A stretch of 53,768 bases of DNA from Cyanobacteria bacterium UBA3803 (GTDB taxonomy: Bacteria; Cyanobacteriota; Vampirovibrionia; Gastranaerophilales; Gastranaerophilaceae). The stretch lies in assembly GCA_002369055.1 (NCBI GenBank), contig DFEL01000028.1, positions 1-53,768 on the forward strand, given 5' to 3'. Positions 31,116 through 40,007 of this stretch are shown here, in pieces. Each line of letters opens with the position of its first letter. The stretch's first letter is position 1. The position numbers and the translations under genes were made by a program. The notes under the pieces were generated by a model. The model did not search any database. It worked only from the letters and a program-made list of their open reading frames with translations, and was not told where the DNA came from.

Positions 31116-33074
31116 ATGAGATTAGAAAAAAAGATTATTATTGCCGCAGCAGTTGCCGGTTTATTGTCAACATCAGTTTATGAGTCTTATGCAAAGCCTG
31201 TAAACAGGAAAGTTGCACCAACAAAAGCAGCCGTTAAAAACACACCGGTAAAAGCAGTCCATAAAAAAACTGTTATTACGGCACAGGTTACAAAAAATTA
31301 TCAACAAATTGATAAATTATTGGAAGATGAAAATTATAAACAAGCGGATAAATTACTTGACACTATGTTAAAAAACAATCCAAATGACATAACGGCACGT
31401 GCATTATATGCTGTTTCTTTGGCAAAGCAAAATAAGCTTGATGTTGCTCAAGAGCAATTAAACAAATACTTACCAAAATACCCTAAAAATGCAAATCTTC
31501 ACTATGCACAAGGTATTGTAAACATAAAAAGACAAGCATCTTCAGATATGGATTATAGAAATAACTCCGAAGAACTTATAAAAGAAGCAACAAACGAATT
31601 TAATGAAGCAATAAAATTAGACCCAAAACATTATCCTTCATATAACGCACTTGGAATTATTGCATTAAATACGGGAAATTTACCAAAAGCCAGAGAATTT
31701 TTTAATAGAGCACTAGAAATTGATAAAAATTATTCAACTGCAATTGATAACTCAGGAACAATAGACTACTTAAAAGGTGATTATGAAGAAGCACAAAATA
31801 AATTTTTGAAAGCACTAAGCATAAATCCAAATAGTTCAACAGCATATTTTCACTTGGCACAAGTTTTTGATAAAAAATCAATGTACTCAAGAGGATTGGA
31901 TTCAATTGACCATTCATTAAGATTAAAACCACAATCTTCAGTAGCATACAATCTTCGTGGTGAAATATTGAAAAAACAAGGTAACGAAGCCGCAGCAATA
32001 GAATCATTTAAAAAATCCATTGCAATAAAACCCGAAAATACAAAACCTTATATGAATTTAGCAAGAATTTATGAAAAACGTTTTGACAATGAGCTTGCAA
32101 TTGCAAATTTAAAATCTGCATTGGCTGTAAATCCATCATTAAACCAAGCAAAATTATATATTGCAGATTTATCATTACTAAAAGGTGATAACAAAGAAGC
32201 ATTAAAATACTATTCAAGTTTGGTTGGAGTTGACGGTTATAATGCTGATGCTTTAAAAGGTATTGCCAATGCTTATTTTGCAGATGCAAAAGTTAGTGCA
32301 AGTCAAAATATTATCGGAAGGGATAAAAATTTAGAAAATGCATACAATAGCATCGAAAGAGCATTAAATGCAAATCCTAACGACTTAGAATTATATCTTG
32401 CAAAATTAAAATTAGCAAAAATAACAAACAGAGAACAAGCAACGGAAGAAGCTTTAAAAAAGATAATAGATACACCTGCAAGGGGCTTAAATGATATGCT
32501 TGCAAAAGGTGATGCTTATTTTGCAATGAATAAATATCAAGAAGCAAAGGAAATGTTTGAAAATTCTGTTGTATTTGCACAGTCACCGGAAGATTACTTG
32601 TTTGTTGCAGAAATTTTAACTTATGACAGATTTTATCCGAGTGCTAAAAATATTTTAAGAAAAGTTCTTATTAATGATTCTTCAAATGAAGAAGCAATAC
32701 ATAATTTAAACTACATTTCAGCAATGGAAAAGCAATCGGACTCGTTATATAAAGATGCAAAATTCTTAACTAAAAAGGACAAAAACAAGGTTTTTGCAAG
32801 AGAATATGCACTTCGTTCATTGGAATATAATCCAACAAATTATGATGCGGCATTACTAAGTGCAAAATTGTGCGAAAAACAAAAAAAATACCAACAAGCA
32901 ATAGATTCTTACAAAGTTGTTGCAGGATTAGACCAAAGACCACGTAAAGTTAAGAGTTTTAATAAAAAAATAACAAAACTTGAAAAGAAATTACAAAAAG
33001 TAAATAATAAATACAAACAAAAAGAGGAAAAAGAATTCAAAAAATGGCAAAACAACTCAACGCCAAATTTATAA
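31116..33074 (+). CDS. Exported tetratricopeptide-repeat protein
   Basis: The 652-residue protein begins with a signal peptide (KKIIIAAAVAGLLSTSVYES). About eight or more TPR units follow from residue 60 to 620, for example AREFFNRALEIDKNYSTAID and AQNKFLKALSINPNSSTAYF. The C-terminal 40 residues are strongly basic (KKITKLEKKLQKVNNKYKQK). It should act as a periplasmic or outer-membrane scaffold, as TPR proteins do in envelope assembly, but the partner is unknown. GAGGAT precedes the ATG. Its last 31 bases overlap engB. Confidence 0.85.
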   Translation: MRLEKKIIIAAAVAGLLSTSVYESYAKPVNRKVAPTKAAVKNTPVKAVHKKTVITAQVTKNYQQIDKLLEDENYKQADKLLDTMLKNNPNDITARALYAVSLAKQNKLDVAQEQLNKYLPKYPKNANLHYAQGIVNIKRQASSDMDYRNNSEELIKEATNEFNEAIKLDPKHYPSYNALGIIALNTGNLPKAREFFNRALEIDKNYSTAIDNSGTIDYLKGDYEEAQNKFLKALSINPNSSTAYFHLAQVFDKKSMYSRGLDSIDHSLRLKPQSSVAYNLRGEILKKQGNEAAAIESFKKSIAIKPENTKPYMNLARIYEKRFDNELAIANLKSALAVNPSLNQAKLYIADLSLLKGDNKEALKYYSSLVGVDGYNADALKGIANAYFADAKVSASQNIIGRDKNLENAYNSIERALNANPNDLELYLAKLKLAKITNREQATEEALKKIIDTPARGLNDMLAKGDAYFAMNKYQEAKEMFENSVVFAQSPEDYLFVAEILTYDRFYPSAKNILRKVLINDSSNEEAIHNLNYISAMEKQSDSLYKDAKFLTKKDKNKVFAREYALRSLEYNPTNYDAALLSAKLCEKQKKYQQAIDSYKVVAGLDQRPRKVKSFNKKITKLEKKLQKVNNKYKQKEEKEFKKWQNNSTPNL

Positions 33075-33634
33075 TAAGTGCAGAAAAACTCAGTCAGTGT
33101 CCAAATTTCACACTGGCTGAGTTTCCGTTGTTGGGACGTTCAAATGTCGGTAAATCTTCATTTATTAACTGCCTTTGCAATAACAAAAAACTGGCAAAAA
33201 CATCAAATACTCCTGGAAAAACAAGATTAATAAACTTCTTCAATTTTTCGGAAAAATTTATGATAGCGGATTTGCCGGGTTATGGTTATGCAAAAGTTTC
33301 AAAAGAAGCACAAGAACGCTGGCAAAAATATCTGGAAGAATACTTGTTAAAGCGAGAACAAATAACATCACTAATACAACTTGTTGACGGGCGGCATGAT
33401 TTACAAAAAAATGACCTGCAAATGCGAGAATGGGTAAACGCTTATGAATTACCAATTTTTACGGTGGTTACAAAAATGGATTATGTACCTAAAAACAAAA
33501 TTTTAACAGTTTTAAATACCGTAAAAAAACAATTTGGCGGAGTTGTTTTACCATTCAGTGCTATTGATAGAAAATATTGCGATGATATATTAAATCACTT
33601 AATAGGATTATCTGAAAATAACCTAACAGACTAA
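33044..33634 (+). CDS. engB: Ribosome biogenesis GTP-binding protein EngB (YsxC/YihA)
   Basis: The 196-residue single-domain GTPase carries GRSNVGKSSF (31-40), NTPGKTRLINFF, the switch II sequence ADLPGYGYAKV, and TKMDYV for guanine specificity (TKxD). It is needed for 50S assembly. The start lies inside the end of the TPR gene, in another frame; it gives the standard EngB N-terminus and no better start exists downstream. Translation is therefore coupled to the TPR gene. Confidence 0.95.
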   Translation: MAKQLNAKFIISAEKLSQCPNFTLAEFPLLGRSNVGKSSFINCLCNNKKLAKTSNTPGKTRLINFFNFSEKFMIADLPGYGYAKVSKEAQERWQKYLEEYLLKREQITSLIQLVDGRHDLQKNDLQMREWVNAYELPIFTVVTKMDYVPKNKILTVLNTVKKQFGGVVLPFSAIDRKYCDDILNHLIGLSENNLTD

Positions 33635-33667
33635 TGTATTTAATTAGTTATTGTACATAATTTTTGT

Positions 33668-34060
33668 ATGTACGATTCACTGTGGTATAAATCTTTAAAT
33701 ACACCGTTATTATTACCTCCTGATTGGGTATTTGCACCTGTTTGGATAATTTTATACTTAATGATTTTTGCTTCTTTTTGGATTTTTATTAGAACAGAAA
33801 GTCCTATAAAAAAGACTTTAGCAATTTCATTTTTTGTTATACAACTTTTATTAAACTTTATTTGGTCAACGGTATTTTTTACTATGACTGATATTCAAGG
33901 TGCTTTAATTGTTGTAATTTTCATGTGGCTTTTTATTGCCTTTACAATAATAGAATTTTTCAGAATAAGCAGACTTTCCGCATATTTGCTTATACCATAT
34001 TTATTATGGGTTAGCTTTGCATTATATTTAAATTTAAGTTTTTATCTTTTAAATAAATAA
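33668..34060 (+). CDS. tspO: TspO/MBR-family membrane protein
   Basis: The 130-residue protein has five predicted membrane helices and the family text: WYKSLNTPLLLPPDWVFAPVWIILYLM at its N-terminal half in pieces (PPDWVFAPVW), LLNFIWSTVFF and PYLLWVSFALYLNLSFY. TspO proteins bind porphyrins and sterol-like ligands. It is shorter at the N-terminus than the typical 150-160 residues, lacking most of the first helix's leading part. It follows engB by 33 bases. Confidence 0.88.
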   Translation: MYDSLWYKSLNTPLLLPPDWVFAPVWIILYLMIFASFWIFIRTESPIKKTLAISFFVIQLLLNFIWSTVFFTMTDIQGALIVVIFMWLFIAFTIIEFFRISRLSAYLLIPYLLWVSFALYLNLSFYLLNK

Positions 34061-34129
34061 CTACATTAAATTATTGAAATATTTAAATTGCTATTCTTAA
34101 AATATTGTTCTATATGATAGTATTAAATC

Positions 34130-34657
34130 ATGAGAAATTTAATATTAATACTGTTGATAATACTTGCCGGTTCTATATCATTTGCTGAAAATGTACAAAA
34201 CGGTTTAAACAGCATGCCTGTTGAAAACACAATAAAAGAAACCGATGAAAATAAAACTTTAGAAAAAGAAGAAGTAAAAAGTTCGGAAGAAAAAACAAAA
34301 GAAGATGATACTATGCCCAAACCTGATTATACGACAGTTATAAAGGGCGAACAAATATTTTATTATGACAAAGAAGGTAAATTTTTTGCAAGAGATAAAA
34401 AAATAAAAGAACAAACATTTTTTTATAATAAAACCGGTCAATTAACGGGAAAGAGTACTATTCGTGGAGAAAAAACTTATTATTACAACGCACTAAATAA
34501 ATTTTTAGGTGTATGTGATGAAAACGAATGCTTTGATAGCGAAATGACATCAACCGGAAAAATTCCTCCGTTACCAAAGATTAAAACCTTTACACCGTAT
34601 GTAAATCCTGATATATTAAACCCAAAGCAACAAGAAAATAAATTGGAAGAAGAATAA
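34130..34657 (+). CDS. Small secreted protein with three tyrosine-rich repeats
   Basis: The 175-residue protein has a signal peptide (MRNLILILLIILAGSISFA), then a Glu/Lys-rich low-complexity linker (about 35-65). Three short repeats follow: IFYYDKEGKFFARDK, TFFYNKTGQLTGKST and TYYYNALNKFLGVC. A Pro-rich tail ends the protein. The repeats recall YD/MORN-like surface repeats, but no family is assigned. It stands alone before the tRNA-Val promoter. Confidence 0.7.
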   Translation: MRNLILILLIILAGSISFAENVQNGLNSMPVENTIKETDENKTLEKEEVKSSEEKTKEDDTMPKPDYTTVIKGEQIFYYDKEGKFFARDKKIKEQTFFYNKTGQLTGKSTIRGEKTYYYNALNKFLGVCDENECFDSEMTSTGKIPPLPKIKTFTPYVNPDILNPKQQENKLEEE

Positions 34658-34692
34658 TAATTTAAAAAACTAAATAAAATTTAAAAATAGTG

Positions 34693-34721
34693 TTGACAGA
34701 AAAAATTTTTTCTTGTATATT
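34693..34721 (+). promoter_or_regulatory. Promoter of tRNA-Val
   Basis: TTGACA (34693-34698), 17 bases, TATATT (34716-34721). The predicted start near 34728 gives a leader of about 100 bases before the mature tRNA. Confidence 0.75.
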
Positions 34722-34727
34722 GGTTGT

Positions 34728-34831
34728 ACACCATTGAGGGCGTTTACCTCAGTTGCCCGGTGAGGTGGAACCGAACGAAAGTTAAATTAAGGCTCTACCA
34801 ACTGAAAAAGAAAATTTAATAATTATGGTGT
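34728..34831 (+). other. Long tRNA-mimicking leader of tRNA-Val
   Basis: The leader contains GGGCGTTTACCTCAG (34738-34752), which matches the first 15 bases of the tRNA (GGGCGTTTAGCTCAG) at 14 positions. It also contains GCTCTACCAACTG (34792-34804), the exact complement of the tRNA D-arm CAGTTGGTAGAGC (34844-34856). A hairpin ACCTCA-N9-TGAGGT (34746-34766) forms in between. The leader can therefore fold alone or pair with the tRNA D-arm. Confidence 0.55.
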
Positions 34832-34907
34832 GGGCGTTTAGCTCAGTTGGTAGAGCGCTTCCCTTACAAGGAAGATGTCGGGAGTTCGAGCCTCTCAACG
34901 CCCACCA
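34832..34907 (+). tRNA. tRNA-Val (anticodon TAC)
   Basis: The 76-base gene folds into a full cloverleaf. The acceptor is GGGCGTT with AACGCCC and discriminator A, the D stem GCTC/GAGC, and the anticodon stem CTTCC/GGAAG with loop CTTACAA, giving anticodon TAC. The T stem is GGGAG/CTCTC with loop TTCGAGC, and CCA is encoded at 34905-34907. A terminator follows after eight bases. Confidence 0.96.
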
Positions 34908-34915
34908 TTAAAAAT

Positions 34916-34950
34916 AAAAGAGTTTCAGAAATCCTGAAACTCTTTTATTT
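34916..34950 (+). terminator. Terminator of tRNA-Val
   Basis: AAAAGAGTTTCAG and CTGAAACTCTTTT make a perfect 13-bp stem with a five-base loop, followed by a T-rich tract. Confidence 0.9.
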
Positions 34951-35046
34951 TATTTTGTGGTGTAATTTTGGTGTAATTTCGCAAAAGTACTTCCATGTCT
35001 GTTTTGTATCAGGGATTTTGACATAAAGTATTGCAAGTTTGACATA
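34945..35046 (-). pseudogene. Possible 3'-end remnant of an integrase-like gene beside tRNA-Val
   Basis: On the minus strand a 33-codon open stretch ends with QTWKYFCEITPKLHHKIK and a TAA at 34947-34945; a stop codon closes it upstream at 35047-35049. A basic tail of this kind pointing at a tRNA 3' end is what remains when an integrase gene adjacent to its attachment site decays. No catalytic residues remain, so the identification is weak. The rest of 34951-35138 holds no other gene. Confidence 0.25.
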
Positions 35047-35138
35047 TTAAGTCGGAAGTTAAGACGAAAAACTAATTATATTTACCCCTCGGAAGTTTGG
35101 CGAATGTATTTTCTAATTCGGTATTTTAAAATCTTTAA

Positions 35139-36410
35139 ATGCCAAGAATTATTAAAAATACCCTTTTAAATTATATTCCGACTGACTTTGAGATAGAGCA
35201 AATCATTAATCCTGCAAGGATTTTTGAGCTTAATAATAAACCGATTAAATATGGTGAAATTATTTACCTCTGTGAAAGAGAAATCAGAGCCAAAGATAAT
35301 TTTGCTCTCCTATTTGCTATTCAAAAAACTAAAGAACAATCTCTACCCTTAAAAATAATTTATCCGAAAGTTAATTATGAGTACCAACCAAAACAAGTTT
35401 TTATTGACAATCAAATTATTCAAGCAAAAAAGCAATTTAGGCAAATTGGTTTGGATTTTGAAATTATTGAAAAATCTCCGGCTGAAATTATTAAAAATTT
35501 GAGACCGGCTTTGATAATTTTTGATTTTAATCCGATTTTAAAAAGAAAGTATTTAAAAAATGCAGATTTTAAAATATATGAAATTGACGGACATAATATA
35601 ATTCCTGCAAGATTTGTTTCAGATAAACAGGAATACTCTGCCGCAACTTTACGTAGAAAAATCTACTATAACATTTACCCCTTTTTGACTGAATTTGATA
35701 ATTTAACAACAGAAAAAGTTGAAGCGGATTATGTTTTAGAAAATTTTATTAAAAATAAGTTGCAATATTACGCAGAATACAAAAATGATATTTCAAAAGA
35801 TGTTTTATCGGGTTTATCTAAATACATAAATTTAGGTTTTATATCAAGTCAAAGAGTAGCTCTTGAGGTTATAAAATCAGGGGTAAGTGACATAAATAAA
35901 GAGGTATTTTTAGAGGAACTTGTTGTAAGAAAAGAATTAGCAGATAATTTTTGTTTGTATTCTAAAAATTATAAAGACTTCACAAGTATTCCAAATTGGG
36001 CAAAAGTGTCATTAGAAAATCATATGTATGATATCAGACCATATATTTATTCTACGGAAGAATTAGAAAAAGCAAAAACGCACGATACATTATGGAATGC
36101 GACACAAATACAGTTGATAAGAGAAGGAACGATACATGGGTATTTGAGAATGTATTGGGCAAAAAAGATTTTAGAATGGACTCCTTCCCCAAAAGAAGGA
36201 TTAAAGACGGCAATATATCTAAATGATAAATATGCTTATGATTCACCTTCCGCAAACGGTTACACGGGGATTTTATGGGCAATAGCAGGACTTCATGACA
36301 GAGCATTTATTTATTATCCGATAACAGGCAAAATCCGCAGAATGACTTATGATTCTATAAAAAGGAAATATGATTTAGGCGATTATTTGCAAAAATATGT
36401 GCCTAAATGA
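35139..36410 (+). CDS. phr: Class II deoxyribodipyrimidine photolyase
   Basis: The 423-residue enzyme uses light and FAD to split cyclobutane pyrimidine dimers in DNA. The N-terminal alpha/beta antenna domain covers about 1-150. The FAD domain has the class II hallmarks: LGFISSQRVALEV, FLEELVVRKELADNFCLYSK, WAKVSLENHMYDIRPYIY, THDTLWNATQIQLIREGTIH, GYLRMYWAKKILEWTPSP, AIYLNDKYAYD and GKIRRMTYDS. No clear ribosome binding site precedes the ATG. It sits between the tRNA-Val and a tRNA 3' fragment, so it may be cargo of an old integration. A light-dependent enzyme is unexpected if the host is a gut anaerobe. Confidence 0.93.
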   Translation: MPRIIKNTLLNYIPTDFEIEQIINPARIFELNNKPIKYGEIIYLCEREIRAKDNFALLFAIQKTKEQSLPLKIIYPKVNYEYQPKQVFIDNQIIQAKKQFRQIGLDFEIIEKSPAEIIKNLRPALIIFDFNPILKRKYLKNADFKIYEIDGHNIIPARFVSDKQEYSAATLRRKIYYNIYPFLTEFDNLTTEKVEADYVLENFIKNKLQYYAEYKNDISKDVLSGLSKYINLGFISSQRVALEVIKSGVSDINKEVFLEELVVRKELADNFCLYSKNYKDFTSIPNWAKVSLENHMYDIRPYIYSTEELEKAKTHDTLWNATQIQLIREGTIHGYLRMYWAKKILEWTPSPKEGLKTAIYLNDKYAYDSPSANGYTGILWAIAGLHDRAFIYYPITGKIRRMTYDSIKRKYDLGDYLQKYVPK

Positions 36411-36493
36411 TACAAAAGGGGCAAATGTATAATCAAAAGGCTTGATATTACTTCAATACAGAGTTAAATTGTGTATGACAATTAAATATCAGG

Positions 36494-36523
36494 TCAGGAG
36501 TTCAAGTCTCCTATCCTATAACA
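36494..36523 (+). other. Orphan tRNA 3'-end fragment (possible attachment-site remnant)
   Basis: AGGAG-TTCAAGT-CTCCT (36496-36512) is a complete T arm, followed by ATCCTAT as a 3' acceptor strand, then A and ACA in place of CCA. No matching 5' half (ATAGGAT and D arm) is found upstream. Such 3' fragments arise when an element integrates into a tRNA gene. It marks the left side of the defence segment. Confidence 0.45.
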
Positions 36524-36530
36524 TAAAATA

Positions 36531-36956
36531 CATGTCCACTTTTTCGGGTACAGTTCAGAACGCAGAATTAAGAATATTCTGACTCTTTTAAATCAGATAA
36601 TAAAATATTTTCAAAATGAAGGATATATTGATAAAACCTGTGTTTTTGAAGTAAAACGCGTAGCTGATATTCCGAAAAGACAAATACAAATTCTGACTCT
36701 GGAACAACTGGCGCAGCTTTTTAAAATTCTGAAAAAGAAATATCCATACTTACTTCCGATTGTTCAAAAATTAATCACATTAAAACAGCCTTTGAACACA
36801 ATTTTAACAGGTAATGAACAACAAAAGAAATCCCTAAAACGCAAAATCCGAAAAGATTTTTATAAAGTAAAGCAGGAACTGGGATTAACTAATTATATGT
36901 TTGATGATTTGAGGCTTTGTAATATTGACAATTCGATAAAAATAATATATTATTAG
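36531..36956 (+). pseudogene. Integrase-like remnant, copy 1
   Basis: An open stretch without a start codon reads through RRIKNILTLLNQIIKYFQNE and RQIQILTLEQLAQLFKILKK to NYMFDDLRLC, ending in TAG at 36954-36956. The first part resembles the SAM-like core-binding domain of phage integrases and the end resembles the HDLRH region. The catalytic Arg and Tyr blocks are missing. From about 36660 it is clearly homologous (roughly 80 percent at DNA level by eye) to 42627-42890. It is most simply a deleted tyrosine recombinase gene. Confidence 0.5.
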
Positions 36957-36984
36957 GTCATATTAGGTCTAATTGGGTATAAAT

Positions 36985-38040
36985 ATGTTAGAAAATATCG
37001 ATATAAAAATAAATAATCAAATGCTTTCAATTATCTCTGAGATTGATGAATTCAAAGGTTCCTGGAAGTTATTAGGCAAGATGGCTCCGGAAAAATTAAG
37101 AGCATTAAAGAAAGTTGCAACAATAGAAAGTGTAGGTTCTTCAAATCGTATTGAGGGGAATAAACTTTCTGATAGGCAGGTCGAAGAATTATTATCTCGC
37201 ATAAAAAAGCAGTCTTTTGCGAATCGTGATGAAGAAGAAGTTGCCGGGTATGCAAAACTTGCTGATACTATTTTTGAAGATTGGGAAGTGATTCCATTAT
37301 CCGAAAATTATATAAAACAACTTCATAAAATCTTGCTTGAATATTCTTCAAAAGATGAAAAGCATAAAGGTGAATACAAAAAAATATCCAATGCAGTTGC
37401 CGCATATGATAGTGAAGGCAAAGAACTTGGTGTTGTTTTTGATACAGCTACTCCGTTTGAAACACCATTAAAAATGCAGGAACTTGTAGATTGGACAAAT
37501 AAAAATTTATCTGATAAATTTTATCATCCGTTAATTGTCATTGGAATTTTTGTGGTTAATTTTCTTGCAATTCACCCGTTTCAGGATGGAAACGGCAGAT
37601 TATCAAGAGCATTAACAAACCTTTTACTGCTAAAATCCGGTTACGTTTATGTTCCTTACAGTTCAACCGAATCAATAATTGAGGATAATAAAGAAGGATA
37701 CTATAGGGCACTAAGGCAAACTCAGACGACTTTGAATAAAGAACCTGATTATGAACCGTGGCTGATGTTTTTCCTAAAGACATTGCAAAAGCAAAAAATC
37801 AGACTTGAGTATAAAATAGAACACGCAAACACTTCCGTTAAATCCAATTTAGACCTACCGGAAATTTCAGCAAAAATCATGGAAGTTTTTGAAACAAAAG
37901 ACAGAGCAACAATTTCCGAATTGTCTGAATTAACAGGAACAAATATTAATACAATTAAAAAGCATTTATCAAGTCTGGTTGAGAATAATTACCTTACTAA
38001 ACATGGCAAAACTCGTGGTGCTTGGTATACTAAAAATTAA
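36985..38040 (+). CDS. Fic-domain protein (AMP-transferase type)
   Basis: The protein has 351 residues. The Fic core motif HPFQDGNGRLSR is at 197-208, with the full catalytic pattern HxFx(D/E)GNGRxxR. An N-terminal inhibitory helix carries S53-N-R-I-E57-G58, matching [ST]xxxE[GN], which places it in the self-inhibited class II Fic proteins. A winged-helix domain (about 285-351, ATISELSELTGTNINTIKKH) follows. These proteins usually transfer AMP to target proteins. An in-frame TTG at 36973 would add four residues; I prefer the ATG at 36985. It converges on the helicase gene with a 17-base gap. Confidence 0.9.
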   Translation: MLENIDIKINNQMLSIISEIDEFKGSWKLLGKMAPEKLRALKKVATIESVGSSNRIEGNKLSDRQVEELLSRIKKQSFANRDEEEVAGYAKLADTIFEDWEVIPLSENYIKQLHKILLEYSSKDEKHKGEYKKISNAVAAYDSEGKELGVVFDTATPFETPLKMQELVDWTNKNLSDKFYHPLIVIGIFVVNFLAIHPFQDGNGRLSRALTNLLLLKSGYVYVPYSSTESIIEDNKEGYYRALRQTQTTLNKEPDYEPWLMFFLKTLQKQKIRLEYKIEHANTSVKSNLDLPEISAKIMEVFETKDRATISELSELTGTNINTIKKHLSSLVENNYLTKHGKTRGAWYTKN

Positions 38041-38057
38041 AAATAGATGTTTTGTTC

Positions 38058-40007
38058 TTAAAAATAAATAAATTCATAAAATTTATCAGAAGTTGTATTA
38101 TCTTCATAATAAATATCCAAGGTTTCTTGAATTTTTTGGGCAGTTGACTCATCTCCATAAACATGTATATATAATTTATTAATAGCACGGCTGCAAGCTA
38201 CATATGCTATTCGGAGATACTCTTCATATGCTGGGTTATTTTCAATAATTGCTTTTTGACTAAAAAATATTTCTTCAGGTTTAAAATCTTTTTCAGGGCT
38301 TGAACGACTAGAAAATGGTTCTAAATTAACTAAAACACTATCAAATTCACTACCCTTAGATTTGTGAACAGTCATATATTTTGATTCTTCTGAAAACAAT
38401 TCTAACACTATTTTTTTTGCACAAGCATAGGTCAATTCATCAACCTGCTTGTATATGGGTTCAAAATAATTTTCACTACCAACATCAGGATATTTAAATC
38501 GCTCAATTATATTTATACCATTAACTTGCAACAGATTGTCATTAGCGTTTGTTATAATATCTTTTATATTCTTATTATCTAAACTTTTCGCAAAAAACTG
38601 TTCCAAATTTTTTATGAGCAACTGGACTTTTATTAGTTTACTTTGCTCAAAATCTTTAAAAAGATCTTTAATATCAAGATATTTTTCTATAATTTTTAAA
38701 ATTTTTGGGATGTTTTTTGACTTAAAGGCTTTTTCTAAATTCGCTATATCTAAAGTTGAAACAATCCAATCTTCATGCGGAAATTCTATCTCTTTAGATA
38801 AATCCCTATGTGCATTATATGTATAAGCATTATATACATTGTTTATTATTTTTTTTTGTTCATCCGTTACATCATCAATATAATTAAATGCCTCTGACCA
38901 TTTTCTGCAAATTATTCTTGTATTTTGTTGTATTATTTCTTTTAATGGTTTTTCAAAACAGGATTTATTTTTTTGAATTAAAAAAGTAACTTTTGCGTTG
39001 TTGTCAGTATTTTTAATACATTCCTGTTTAAATTCAGAATCAACTTTTTGTCTGATAAAGTTAATTAAATGAATAATATTTTGAGTACTCCTACGATTCC
39101 CCTCTATATCTTTTGTAATAATTGGTTTTTTTGACTTTAGACGAAAATTTTTAAATTCTTGGTAAGTCGCTCCTTGAAATGAAAAAATAGATTGTGCAAT
39201 GTCGCCTACAACCATAACTGATGCTTCTTTTTCTGATATTAAATCTAAAATCCTGTTTTGTATAGGGTTTGTATCTTGATACTCATCCATTAAGATGTAT
39301 GGAAACTCTGCTCTTAACATATAAACAACAATAGGATATTTTTCAATCAACATCAAACCAAAATATAAAATTTCATCAAAATCAATTTTGCCAGCGACTC
39401 CCCATATATATTTTTTAATAATAGTTGCAAGCATATCCGAAATATTATAATGAGCTATATGAACATCACCTTCAAGATTAAATGGGTACGTATTTATTTC
39501 ACTTATATCTATTTTTATCTCACACATTTTTGAACGTGATAAAGTATTATATTCATTTTCTTTTATATCTTGGTTTTCGTTTTGTATAAAATTATATACA
39601 TCTTCTTTTGTGTGTCCACTTAAAACACTATAACCTTCTTGTCTAGATGATATTTTTATATTTTGTGGAATATCAATATTAAATTTTTCTTTTATAAATA
39701 ATTTTAATTGTTTTTGGTATGGATTAATAATGTATTCATTAATAAATGCGTGAATAGTAGATACAACAACATATTTAGAATAAGAACCCAGTCTTTTATT
39801 TATTTCTTCTACAGCAGCATTCGTATATGTAATACAAAGAATTTTGCGTTCATTATTTTCTTTTATACGCTTACTATTTTTTATAATATTTTTAATATTT
39901 TCAATCAATAAATGAGTTTTTCCTGCGCCAGGACCAGCAAATATACGTATATTTTTATCATCTTCATATATCTTCAAATCATCGGCAGATGTTATTTTTT
40001 CAGCCAT
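38058..40007 (-). CDS. gajB: UvrD-like superfamily 1 helicase, Gabija GajB-like
   Basis: The 649-residue helicase has the full SF1A set: motif I GPGAGKTH (25-32), motif II ILMDEYQDTNP, motif III VVGDIAQSIFSFQGA, motif V MTVHKSKGSEFDSVLV and motif VI IAYVACSRAINKLYIHV. It begins inside the 3' end of the OLD nuclease gene (16-base overlap), so the two are translated together. A UvrD-like protein coupled to an OLD nuclease is the composition of the Gabija anti-phage system. It is longer than the roughly 500-residue GajB described first. Confidence 0.85.
   Translation of the reverse strand: MAEKITSADDLKIYEDDKNIRIFAGPGAGKTHLLIENIKNIIKNSKRIKENNERKILCITYTNAAVEEINKRLGSYSKYVVVSTIHAFINEYIINPYQKQLKLFIKEKFNIDIPQNIKISSRQEGYSVLSGHTKEDVYNFIQNENQDIKENEYNTLSRSKMCEIKIDISEINTYPFNLEGDVHIAHYNISDMLATIIKKYIWGVAGKIDFDEILYFGLMLIEKYPIVVYMLRAEFPYILMDEYQDTNPIQNRILDLISEKEASVMVVGDIAQSIFSFQGATYQEFKNFRLKSKKPIITKDIEGNRRSTQNIIHLINFIRQKVDSEFKQECIKNTDNNAKVTFLIQKNKSCFEKPLKEIIQQNTRIICRKWSEAFNYIDDVTDEQKKIINNVYNAYTYNAHRDLSKEIEFPHEDWIVSTLDIANLEKAFKSKNIPKILKIIEKYLDIKDLFKDFEQSKLIKVQLLIKNLEQFFAKSLDNKNIKDIITNANDNLLQVNGINIIERFKYPDVGSENYFEPIYKQVDELTYACAKKIVLELFSEESKYMTVHKSKGSEFDSVLVNLEPFSSRSSPEKDFKPEEIFFSQKAIIENNPAYEEYLRIAYVACSRAINKLYIHVYGDESTAQKIQETLDIYYEDNTTSDKFYEFIYF

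Noticed and set aside
34761..34780. T-box-like sequence GAGGTGGAACCGAACG in the tRNA-Val leader
   Set aside because: It resembles the T-box antiterminator AGGGTGGNACCGCG, but there is no downstream synthetase or amino-acid gene, no specifier stem was found, and the bulge base does not match the tRNA-Val discriminator.
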